Shown here in pieces: positions 54,804-62,935 of a DNA stretch of 64,000 bases. The first letter of the stretch is position 1. Each line of letters starts with the position of its first letter. The stretch comes from Psychroserpens burtonensis DSM 12212 (GTDB lineage: Bacteria; Bacteroidota; Bacteroidia; Flavobacteriales; Flavobacteriaceae). The translations under genes were made by a program, and so were the position numbers. Under the pieces are notes generated by a model. It was not told where the DNA came from and did no database searches. It saw nothing but the letters and a program-made list of their open reading frames with translations. The stretch is from NCBI RefSeq assembly GCF_000425305.1, contig NZ_AUDE01000001.1, positions 1 through 64,000 of the forward strand. The letters run 5' to 3'.

Positions 54804-54822
54804 TTTCTTTTTCTTTTAAAGT

Positions 54823-56400
54823 TTATATCGAAGCAATCAACCCATCAATACGTTTCAAAGTTTCCACCTTCCCAATCATATAAATAATATCAAACACATC
54901 AGGACCTTGTAAGGCTCCAACAAGGGCTAAACGTAATGGCATCATCACTTTTCCGAAGCTAATCTCATTAGAGGTAATCCATTCTTTGACGGTGTTTTGT
55001 ACGTTTTCTGAAGTAAAATCGTCTACGCTATTAATGAGGTCTTTGACCTTAGTTAAAACATCAGCTGTGTCGTCTTTAATCGATTTTTTAGTTGCTTTTT
55101 CATCGTAAGATAAAGGCGCCGTAAAGAAGAAATGGCTCAAGTCCCAAAAATCACTCACAAATGTGGCACGCTCTTTAACTAGGGCAACGACCATTTCTAT
55201 ATAATTAATATCGATGTCATTGCGAGGAGTTTGCGACGTGGCAATCTCATCTTGAGATTCTTCGCTAGCACTCTGAATGACATCACGCTTTTTATCAACA
55301 ATAGTTTTAAACTGTGTAGCTAAACCATTATCATCCTGCTCCTGCATATAATGGTGATTAAACCACTTAATTTTATCTGGATCAAAACGTGCTCCAGCCT
55401 TATTGACGCGTTCTAATTCAAACGCTGTAATCAATTCATCTAAATTAAAAATCTCTTGTTCTGTTCCTGGATTCCAGCCTAAAAACGATAAGAAATTTAT
55501 CATAGCGTCTGCAAAATAGCCTTCTTCTTTATAACCTTTAGACACATCAGCAGTTTTTGGATCTGACCATTCTAAAGGAAACACAGGAAACCCTAATTTA
55601 TCGCCATCACGCTTGCTTAACTTTCCTTTTCCTGTTGGTTTTAGAATTAATGGAAGGTGCGCAAATTCTGGAGCGTCCCAACCAAAAGCAGCATATAATT
55701 GATAGTGTAATGCTAACGATGGTAACCACTCTTCACCACGAATCACGTGAGAGATTTCCATTAAATGGTCGTCCACAATATTGGCAAGGTGGTAGGTTGG
55801 CATTCCGTCACTTTTGAATAGAACTTTATCGTCCAAAACATTAGTGTCAATTTTTATATCACCACGAATACTATCTTTTAAATGCAAGGTTTCGTCTTGA
55901 GGTGATTTGAACCGAATCACATAATCTTCACCTGCATCTAATTTTGCTTTGGTTTCATCTTCAGTTAGCGATAACGAATTACTTAATTTGAGTCTGTTGT
56001 GCCAGTTGTAGATAAACGTTTTTCCATTAGCTTCGTGATCTTTTCTATGAAAGTCAAGAGTTTCAGATGTATCAAAAGCGTAGTAGGCATGACCTTTTTC
56101 TATCAACTCATCTGCATATTGTTTGTATAAATGTTTACGCTCGCTTTGACGGTAAGGACCAAATTTTTCGTTTTTTCCAGGACCTTCATCAAAAGGAATT
56201 CCACACCAGTTAAGCGACTCTACAATATAATCTTCTGCACCTTCAACATAACGGTTTTGATCAGTATCTTCTATACGAAGCACAAACGTACCCTTGTGTT
56301 TTTTAGCAAATAGATAATTAAAAAGCGCTGTTCTAACACCTCCAATATGTAAAGGTCCTGTTGGGCTTGGTGCAAAACGCACTCTAACGGGTTTGGTCAT
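54823..56400 (-). CDS. gltX: Glutamyl-tRNA synthetase with in-frame repeat insert
   Basis: A 525-residue class I synthetase that charges tRNA-Glu. HIGH motif in RFAPSPTGPLHIGGVRTALF, KMSKS equivalent in GKGKLSKRDGDKLG, and the catalytic VIRGEEWLPS segment. Residues 374-395 (VIQSASEESQDEIATSQTPR plus ND) are encoded by a 66-base palindromic intergenic repeat inserted in frame in the anticodon-binding half. Without it the protein is about 503 residues, the usual length. The insert probably lies in a tolerated surface loop. Confidence 0.94.
   Translation of the reverse strand: MTKPVRVRFAPSPTGPLHIGGVRTALFNYLFAKKHKGTFVLRIEDTDQNRYVEGAEDYIVESLNWCGIPFDEGPGKNEKFGPYRQSERKHLYKQYADELIEKGHAYYAFDTSETLDFHRKDHEANGKTFIYNWHNRLKLSNSLSLTEDETKAKLDAGEDYVIRFKSPQDETLHLKDSIRGDIKIDTNVLDDKVLFKSDGMPTYHLANIVDDHLMEISHVIRGEEWLPSLALHYQLYAAFGWDAPEFAHLPLILKPTGKGKLSKRDGDKLGFPVFPLEWSDPKTADVSKGYKEEGYFADAMINFLSFLGWNPGTEQEIFNLDELITAFELERVNKAGARFDPDKIKWFNHHYMQEQDDNGLATQFKTIVDKKRDVIQSASEESQDEIATSQTPRNDIDINYIEMVVALVKERATFVSDFWDLSHFFFTAPLSYDEKATKKSIKDDTADVLTKVKDLINSVDDFTSENVQNTVKEWITSNEISFGKVMMPLRLALVGALQGPDVFDIIYMIGKVETLKRIDGLIASI
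55216..55281 (-). repeat. Dispersed palindromic element inside gltX
   Basis: Read on the minus strand it begins GTCATTCAGAGTGCTAGCGA and ends CAAACTCCTCGCAATGAC. The first half equals the arm of the inverted repeat at 54739. GTCATT and AATGAC are its terminal inverted repeats. It is exactly 22 codons long and open in this frame. Confidence 0.8.
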
Positions 56401-56462
56401 GGTTTTGAATTTTAAGACTGCAAAGATAGATTGATATGATTAGAGAACAAAGATTAGGATAT

Positions 56463-57369
56463 TTATTTTACAGAATCCCTAAAGTCTAAATGTGTTAAAG
56501 TAGCCATTGCAGTTGAATTATCTAAAATCATTTCTTTTTCGAATAGATTGTTTTTAAAGAACATTACATCTCCATAAAAAGTTGGTCTTTCAATTTCATT
56601 TCTTATAGTATTTACCACATAAACCCTCTTAAGATTAAGATACTTGTCTGCGAAATTTGTATTCAATGCAATATTAATTGAACTGTTATTTTGAACTAAA
56701 CTAGGATAAAGCAAAATGTCTACTTGAAAATTAGGATTCTCGTATAAGCACTTGTAAGAAATATAGGATGAAAAAATATGACTATTCTTATTACAAAATG
56801 AGTTAATAAAATACTCATGAAGAGATATCATATATTGCGCGTCCTGTGCACTAAATTTTGATTCTGCATATTTTTTAAAGGAGTTTGTGTTGTTTATTCC
56901 AAGAAATTTAGTGCCCTCTTTAGTGTTTTTTTCATTCAATAAGTTTACTACTCTAATATCACGATCACATGTAATATTCCATACGGAAAGAGCTAATAGA
57001 TCATTTTCTTTTTCGTCCTTTTGATTTAATACGTATTCTAATACAGCTGTTTTTGGATGAATACTAGAATAAAAAACTGGAGAATTTTTAATATTAGCTC
57101 TTTGATTTTGGACAAACTGTTTTGGAGGGTATGTATATTCAGAAAAATTTTGACGATTATTTATATCATTTAATGGTCTGACTCTGTAGTAATGTCCATT
57201 AAATTGCTCTTTGAAATAAGATTCACTTGGGATTAAAAAAAAAAGGAAATAGTTCGTAATAAATTTTGTCTATTTCTTTGAAAGTATCTATATCCACAAA
57301 ATTGAATCTATTTTTCCAATCAATAGACTTTATTTTATTGAAGGATTTTTCAAAATTATATTTGGTCAT
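56463..57369 (-). pseudogene. RES-domain protein, split by a T10 homopolymer
   Basis: ATG at 57369 overlaps the alkB stop (ATGA). The first frame reads MTKYNFEKSFNKIKSIDWKN to YYELFPFFFNPK and stops. The T10 run (57235-57244) accounts for this: with nine T the frame continues LIPSESYFKEQFNGHYYRVR, then YPPKQFVQNQRANIKNSPVF and HPKTAVLEYV, and runs open to 56463, about 301 residues. YRVRP, QRANIKNSPVFYSS and the Glu in AVLEYV fit RES domains, known in NAD+-degrading toxins. It could be phase variable, a true pseudogene or an assembly error. No Xre antitoxin is adjacent. Confidence 0.65.
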
Positions 57370-58409
57370 ATTATTTTCATCTCCTTAGGCACACGTTTAT
57401 TCATAATCCTAAACCATAACGGAGGCAGCATCGCTAAAACCATAGAGGTTGGATAACCAAAAGGCATTTGCGGACTCTCATCATGGCAATCTAAAACTTG
57501 ATATTTCTTTGATGATTTAAAATGGTGATCGCTATGACGTGTGAGTTCGTACAATACAATTCTACCAATCACGTGGTTGGAATTCCAAGAGTGCATTTCT
57601 TTAACGCGCTCATATCTACCAGATTTTGTTTTTAAACGCAGCAATCCGTAATGTTCAATATAGTTGACTGATTCCAAGAGTAAAACCCCAATAATACCTG
57701 CGGAAATAGAAAACAACAATCCAATATGTCCAAAGACTAAGAAAACACTAGTTAAATAACTTAGCTGTAAAACCGTATACCAAAACATATCGTTGTTTAC
57801 AGAAAGGAAACTTTGATTGTTAGTCTTTAATAGTTTATTCTGAATTTTCCAAGCGCCAACATATTGTCTAAAAATTGAAGTGAACCAAAAGGAATAGACC
57901 GTTTGATTATATCTTGCTGTGGCTGGATCTTCTTGCGTTGCTGCGTTCAAGTGATGACCAAAATTATGTTCGATAAAAAAGTGCATGTATAAAGACGGTA
58001 ATAATAAAGCTTTACCAAGAAAACGTTCGTTTGTGGCTTGTCTGTGACCTAACTCATGAGCAACATTGATTCCGTTTACACCTAAAACGATGCCTACGGA
58101 AATAATCATACCAACCAATTCATAAGTTTCAATTACAGTGTTTGCTGCTTCATATATTCCGAAGAAAACTAACCCATAAACAATGGGGATGTTGAGATAG
58201 AGCAACCAGTCAAATACCTTTTTTTTGAGTCTGTTATCAACGTCTTCCGAAGTTAAATTTTTAGTGTCAACCGGGAAAATAAGTTCTAGTAAAGGAATGA
58301 TAACGAATGCAAAAACAGGTGTGAGAAACACCAATGAGCCTTTAAAATAAACACTAATAAAAGCGACTAAGGGGATTGAAAATGCAGCAAGATATTTGAG
58401 GTCTTTCAT
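57366..58409 (-). CDS. AlkB-family membrane diiron hydroxylase (alkane 1-monooxygenase-like)
   Basis: A 347-residue integral membrane enzyme with about six helices. The histidine boxes of AlkB-type hydroxylases are all present: NVAHELGHR (about 120), FIEHNFGHHLNAATQEDPAT (about 147), NYIEHYGLLR (about 250) and LTRHSDHHFKSSKKYQ (about 290). Members hydroxylate the terminal carbon of medium-chain alkanes or fatty acyl chains with rubredoxin as electron donor; no rubredoxin gene is adjacent. The downstream RES gene overlaps it by four bases. An TTCCCTT-gaa-AAGGGAA hairpin lies upstream at 58424-58441. Confidence 0.88.
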   Translation of the reverse strand: MKDLKYLAAFSIPLVAFISVYFKGSLVFLTPVFAFVIIPLLELIFPVDTKNLTSEDVDNRLKKKVFDWLLYLNIPIVYGLVFFGIYEAANTVIETYELVGMIISVGIVLGVNGINVAHELGHRQATNERFLGKALLLPSLYMHFFIEHNFGHHLNAATQEDPATARYNQTVYSFWFTSIFRQYVGAWKIQNKLLKTNNQSFLSVNNDMFWYTVLQLSYLTSVFLVFGHIGLLFSISAGIIGVLLLESVNYIEHYGLLRLKTKSGRYERVKEMHSWNSNHVIGRIVLYELTRHSDHHFKSSKKYQVLDCHDESPQMPFGYPTSMVLAMLPPLWFRIMNKRVPKEMKII

Positions 58410-58459
58410 TGACTTTTAATTCATTCCCTTGAAAAAGGGAAACTGTTAATAGTTTTAAT

Positions 58460-58735
58460 TTAAAATCGAATAGGTTCTTTCTTTGCATACCTCACTCTCA
58501 AAATATACACTTTGGTGTCTTCAATGAGGTAAGTGATTGTATACTTGTGTTTTTCGTAAGTTCTAACGTTACCCTGATTATTATTTTTGAGCTGATCTAT
58601 TTTATAGATTTCTGCGTTGGTTTTAAGTGTTTTGTTGCAGAGTTGGTCCAAACTATATTTTTGACCATTCTAAAATCATTTCTCTTACCGCATCGTGAGA
58701 GCGCAAGCTATTGGAATTTAATTTTAGTTTAAAGA
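58460..58735 (-). pseudogene. Decayed toxin-antitoxin locus (RelE/ParE-type toxin, antitoxin 3' end)
   Basis: On the minus strand an open stretch ends in NSLRSHDAVREMILEWSKI, like the C-terminus of a small antitoxin, but has no start. Overlapping its stop is MVKNIVWTNSATKHLK, a RelE/ParE-type toxin N-terminus. The toxin end continues in another frame as TLKTNAEIYKIDQLKNNNQG and YTITYLIEDTKVYILRVRYA. The middle of the toxin is missing and the frame is shifted, so neither protein is intact. The open part 58460-58651 (63 residues) is often annotated as a complete toxin, which I doubt. Confidence 0.65.
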
Positions 58736-58871
58736 TAACTTAAAATTAGGACTAATTAAAGGCCTACCGTAATCTGAAAATTAACGCAGCTCCTCGAAAT
58801 TAACAGAATCTTACCAAATTTAGGCAATTACACATAAAAATAAATTCTATATTAGTGAGTTATTTAAGGGT

Positions 58872-61800
58872 ATGGCAGGAAATTTTAAAAATATTCAAGG
58901 CAAATTAGAGCAATTTATCAAACGTTATTACACGAATGAATTGCTTAAAGGCGTGATTTTATTTTTCGCAATAGGATTGCTCTATCTAATAGGCACTTTA
59001 CTTGTTGAATATTTTTTATGGTTGAGTCCAGTATCAAGAACCCTTTTATTCTGGGTATTTATTGCAGTAGAATTAGCCTTGTTTGCTAAGTTTATCATAT
59101 TCCCAATTGCCAAATTATTTAAACTCCAAAAAGGAATTGATTACGAAGACGCATCCCAAATTATAGGGAACCATTTCCCTGAAGTGAATGATAAGTTATT
59201 GAATGTTCTTCAACTCAATCAAAACAGTTCACAGTCTGAACTTTTAGAAGCGAGTATTGAGCAGAAATCGTTAGAATTAAACCCAATTCCGTTTAAATTA
59301 GCAGTAAACTTCAATAAAAACACCAAATATTTAAAATATGCTGCGATTCCGATAGCTATTTTATTACTGTCTTTTATTACAGGAAAAATTAATTGGTTTA
59401 GTGATAGCTATGAGCGCGTTGTAAATTATAATACTGCTTATGAGCCACCAGCACCATTTCAGTTTTTTGTAATTAATGAGAATTTGAAAGCGATAGAGAA
59501 TAAAGATTTCAAAGTCACAGTAAATACTGCTGGTGATATCATTCCAGAGAACGCACAAATCCATTTTAACGAGCAATCGTTTTTTATGCAGCAAACTGCT
59601 CCAGGACAATTTGAGTATGTGTTTTCTCAACCTAAAGAAGCTTTGAACTTCAGTTTGTCTGCGAATGATGTCGTATCCAAGAATTATACTTTAGATATTA
59701 TAAAAGTACCTACACTTGTTAATTTTGAAATGGTATTGGATTATCCTGAATACACTAAGAAGAAAGATGAGGTTTTGAAGAGTACAGGGAATTCTACAAT
59801 TCCAGAAGGGACCAACGTGACCTGGAAGGTGAATACTAAATCTACAGATGAGGTGGTGTTTTATTCTAAAGACACGATTGCCTTTGAGCCTATTTCCGAA
59901 GGAAAATTTGAAGCTTCAAAACGTGTGTTTAGTAATACGGATTATAGTATTAGTACGAGTAACGCAGCATTAAAGGATTACGAGAATTTAGCCTTTTCAA
60001 TCAATGTCATTAAGGATAACTATCCAGAAATGAATGTAAAGATGGAAACCGATTCTTTAGACAGCCAATCACTTTTTTTTTTAGGTCAAGTCAGTGATGA
60101 TTACGGTTTAAGAAAATTACAGATGGTGTATTATCCAAGTAAAAACCCACAAGACAAGTCTTACGAAGTGATGAACGTGTCAAAATCTAATTTTGATGAG
60201 TTTGTAAGCGCGTTCCCAAATCAACTAAACCTTGAAGACGGTGTTGATTACGAATTGTATTTCCAAGTTTTTGATAATGATGTGCTTCATAAGTATAAAA
60301 GCTCAAAAAGTTCGGTGTTCAGCTATAGAAAGTTAACTAAAGATGAAGAGGAACAAAAGCAATTGGATGAACAAAACGAAACCATTAAAGATATAAGTAA
60401 AACCTTTGATAGGTTAAAAGAGCAAGATAAAGAGCTCAAAGAAATTTCTAAAACTCAAAAAGAAAAGGAGGAACTTAATTTTAATGATAAAAAGAAATTC
60501 GAAAATTTTATTAAGCGTCAAAAGGAACAAGAACAACTGATGAAAAGCTTCAACAAGAAATTGAAGGAGAATATAAAAGAGTTTCAAAACGAAGATAAAG
60601 AGCAAGAGAAAGACAAATTTAAAGAAGACCTGCAAAAGCGTTTAGAGGAAAACGAAGAACAGCTTAAAAAAGACGAGAAACTTTTGGATGAGTTGGAGAA
60701 GATGAAGGATAAAATCAACAAGGAAGAGTTTACACAAAAATTAGAAGAATTAGCAAAGCAGAATAAGAATAAAGAGAAAAGTTTGAAACAACTACTCGAG
60801 TTGACAAAGCGTTTCTATGTTGCCAAAAAGGCTGAGAAGCTGATGAAAGATTTGGAGAAATTGGCTGAAGAGCAAGAGCAGCTTTCCGAAGAAAACAAAG
60901 ACAAGAATACAAAAGAAGCTCAGGAAAAACTCAACGAAAAGTTTGAAGATTTCCAGAAACAAATGGACACTCTCGATAAGGAAAATAAGGCACTTAAAAA
61001 ACCAATGGATTTACCTCAAGACAAACCAACAGAGGAATCTATAAAACAGGATCAAAAAGAGGCTACTGAAGCTTTAGAGGAGCAAAAGGAGAAAGAGAAA
61101 GAAGCGGAGGAGAAACAAGAAGAAGGAGAACCTCAAGAAAAGCAGGAGGAACAAGAGCCACAGGAAAGTCCGCAAGGTCCGCAACAAAAAGCTAAGAAGA
61201 AACAAAAGCAAGCGGCTAAGAAAATGAAAGAAATGACTCAACAGATGGCTCAAGCCATGTCAATGGGTGGTGGAGAACAAATGCAAGAGGATATCGATGT
61301 ATTACGTCAAATTTTAGATAATTTAGTTTTATTCTCTTTTGATCAAGAGTATTTGATGAACGATTTTAAAAAGATTGAAGTCAATCATAATGAATACGGT
61401 AAGTTTTTACGCAAGCAAAATGACTTACGAGAGCATTTTGAGCATATTGATGATAGTTTATTTGCATTATCATTAAGACAGCCTGCTATTTCAGAGCAAG
61501 TGAATTCACAAATCACAGATGTCTTTTATAACATGGATAAAACATTAGCCCAATTGTCTGAAAATCAATTATATCAAGGTGTTTCTTCACAGCAGTATAC
61601 CATTACAGCGACCAATGAGTTAGCAAGTTTTTTGAGCGATGTACTTGACAATATGAATCAAGAGATGAACCCGTCTATGGGTCAAGGGCAAGGACAAGGA
61701 GAACAACTTCCAGATATTATTATGAGCCAAGAGGAGCTTAATAAAAAAATGGAAGAAGGTATGAAGAAGGGAGAAAAAGGAAAAAAGCCTAAAGAAGGTG

Positions 61801-62360
61801 ATGACGGTAAAAGTGGAGAAGGAAAAGAAGGTGAAAAAGAAGGTGAAGATGGAAAGCCTAAGGGAGGAAAGGATGGCAAGAGCGGAAAAGAAGGCGATAA
61901 AAAAGGTGAGGGAGAAGGTAAAGGAGGAAAAGGCGATAGTGAAATACAAAACGGTGAGTTGTTTGAGATTTATCAAAGACAACAACAATTACGTCAGGCT
62001 TTAGAAAGGCGTTTAGAAAAAGACGGCGTTAAAGGAGGTCTTGGTCAAAAATTATTAAAAGATATGGAAGAGGTCGAGTTAGATTTAATTAACAAGGGAT
62101 TTACAAATCAAACGCTTCAAAAAATGATGGAGTTACAACACCAGCTTTTAAAGTTGGAAAATGCGACGTTCATTCAGGGACAAGATAATAAACGTAAATC
62201 TGAAACAAATAATAAGGGGTATGACAACACCGTTCCTAGCCAAATCCCAAAGGCCAAAGAATATTTTAATACTACTGAAATTTTAAATCGTCAAGCATTA
62301 CCTTTGCAACAAGTTTATAAAAAGAAGGTTCAAGAGTATTTTAAGAAAGTGAATGATTAG
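58872..62360 (+). CDS. DUF4175 family large membrane-anchored protein
   Basis: A 1162-residue protein of unknown function. Two N-terminal helices (about 25-47 and 56-77) and a third (about 158-173), then a periplasmic-type beta region, followed by a very long highly charged Lys/Glu/Gln coiled coil (about 495-800), and a low-complexity Gly/Lys/Glu segment (about 936-1023, KKGEKGKKPKEGDDGKSGEG). DUF4175 proteins sit in Bacteroidota genomes near cell-envelope or batABCD-type genes; a structural or scaffold role is an inference. Its last codons overlap ybeY by eight bases. Confidence 0.82.
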   Translation: MAGNFKNIQGKLEQFIKRYYTNELLKGVILFFAIGLLYLIGTLLVEYFLWLSPVSRTLLFWVFIAVELALFAKFIIFPIAKLFKLQKGIDYEDASQIIGNHFPEVNDKLLNVLQLNQNSSQSELLEASIEQKSLELNPIPFKLAVNFNKNTKYLKYAAIPIAILLLSFITGKINWFSDSYERVVNYNTAYEPPAPFQFFVINENLKAIENKDFKVTVNTAGDIIPENAQIHFNEQSFFMQQTAPGQFEYVFSQPKEALNFSLSANDVVSKNYTLDIIKVPTLVNFEMVLDYPEYTKKKDEVLKSTGNSTIPEGTNVTWKVNTKSTDEVVFYSKDTIAFEPISEGKFEASKRVFSNTDYSISTSNAALKDYENLAFSINVIKDNYPEMNVKMETDSLDSQSLFFLGQVSDDYGLRKLQMVYYPSKNPQDKSYEVMNVSKSNFDEFVSAFPNQLNLEDGVDYELYFQVFDNDVLHKYKSSKSSVFSYRKLTKDEEEQKQLDEQNETIKDISKTFDRLKEQDKELKEISKTQKEKEELNFNDKKKFENFIKRQKEQEQLMKSFNKKLKENIKEFQNEDKEQEKDKFKEDLQKRLEENEEQLKKDEKLLDELEKMKDKINKEEFTQKLEELAKQNKNKEKSLKQLLELTKRFYVAKKAEKLMKDLEKLAEEQEQLSEENKDKNTKEAQEKLNEKFEDFQKQMDTLDKENKALKKPMDLPQDKPTEESIKQDQKEATEALEEQKEKEKEAEEKQEEGEPQEKQEEQEPQESPQGPQQKAKKKQKQAAKKMKEMTQQMAQAMSMGGGEQMQEDIDVLRQILDNLVLFSFDQEYLMNDFKKIEVNHNEYGKFLRKQNDLREHFEHIDDSLFALSLRQPAISEQVNSQITDVFYNMDKTLAQLSENQLYQGVSSQQYTITATNELASFLSDVLDNMNQEMNPSMGQGQGQGEQLPDIIMSQEELNKKMEEGMKKGEKGKKPKEGDDGKSGEGKEGEKEGEDGKPKGGKDGKSGKEGDKKGEGEGKGGKGDSEIQNGELFEIYQRQQQLRQALERRLEKDGVKGGLGQKLLKDMEEVELDLINKGFTNQTLQKMMELQHQLLKLENATFIQGQDNKRKSETNNKGYDNTVPSQIPKAKEYFNTTEILNRQALPLQQVYKKKVQEYFKKVND

Positions 62361-62763
62361 TTTTAACTACGAAACAGGGTTTACATTAGATGAAGAAACG
62401 AAAGTTTCACAATGGATATCTAATGCAATTTTAAGCGAAAATCTCAAAGAGGGAGACATCAATTACATTTTTTGTAATGATGACTATCTGCATAAATTGA
62501 ATGTTGAATTTTTAGAACATGATACCTTAACTGATATAATTAGTTTTGATTATTCCGTCGGAAAAGAGCTACATGGAGATATTTATATTTCTATTGAAAG
62601 AGTTGCTGATAACGCAAAAGATTTTAAGGTGGATGTGTTGGATGAATTGAAGCGTGTCATGATTCATGGCATTCTTCATTATTGCGGATTTAAGGATAAA
62701 ACCGATGATGATGCGAAGCTCATGAGAGAAAAGGAAAACCACTACTTAAGTATTCTCAACTAA
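62353..62763 (+). CDS. ybeY: Endoribonuclease YbeY (rRNA maturation factor)
   Basis: A 136-residue YbeY, a zinc endoribonuclease for 16S rRNA 3' end maturation. YIFCNDDYLHKLNVEFLEHD then DTLTDIISFDYS and the metal site MIHGILHYCGFKDKT. In the canonical HGxLHxxGyDH the third ligand is His; here the aligned residue is Asp (FKD), as I recall is usual in this phylum. ATG overlaps the upstream gene, implying coupling. Confidence 0.9.
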   Translation: MISFNYETGFTLDEETKVSQWISNAILSENLKEGDINYIFCNDDYLHKLNVEFLEHDTLTDIISFDYSVGKELHGDIYISIERVADNAKDFKVDVLDELKRVMIHGILHYCGFKDKTDDDAKLMREKENHYLSILN

Positions 62764-62781
62764 TAGTTTAGTATTTCAATG

Positions 62782-62789
62782 TATATTTG
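62782..62789 (+). promoter_or_regulatory. -7 promoter box ahead of mnmG
   Basis: TATATTTG fits TAnnTTTG in the 172-base gap between ybeY and mnmG; about 145 bases of leader would follow, containing the inverted repeat and the parS site. Confidence 0.4.
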
Positions 62790-62798
62790 CGAACTGAA

Positions 62799-62900
62799 TT
62801 CTTGCGAAGGCAGGAATCTCATTGTAGAAAAGCACGAAGGTTTGTGTTAGACCCTAACAATGAAAAGAGTTTAAAGAAAGAGATTCCTGCCTTCGCAGGA
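62799..62900. repeat. Nested palindromic repeat pair
   Basis: TTCTTGC-gaag-GCAGGAATCTC (62799-62820) and GAGATTCCTGC-cttc-GCAGGA (62880-62900) are hairpins on their own and reverse complements of each other over about 18 bases, with 59 bases between. Same family as ATTCCTGCgaaaGCAGGAATCTCAT at 54005 and 54434. Confidence 0.75.
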
Positions 62901-62907
62901 ATGTGAA

Positions 62908-62923
62908 TGTTCCACGTGGAACA
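62908..62923. promoter_or_regulatory. parS site (ParB/Spo0J binding palindrome)
   Basis: TGTTCCACGTGGAACA is a perfect 16-bp palindrome and matches the widely conserved parS sequence (TGTTnCACGTGAAACA and its symmetric form). It is 12 bases before the mnmG start. parS sites nucleate ParB for origin segregation and normally cluster near oriC. No parA or parB gene is in the window. Confidence 0.85.
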
Positions 62924-62935
62924 ATAGATAGAATT

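Noticed and set aside
58460-58651. Intact 63-residue RelE-family toxin
   Set aside because: The true N-terminus lies upstream in another frame and the middle helices are absent; treated as a relic.
61620-61988. Long minus-strand open frames rich in Phe, Leu and Ser
   Set aside because: They are the antisense of the Lys/Glu/Gly-rich low-complexity part of the DUF4175 gene.
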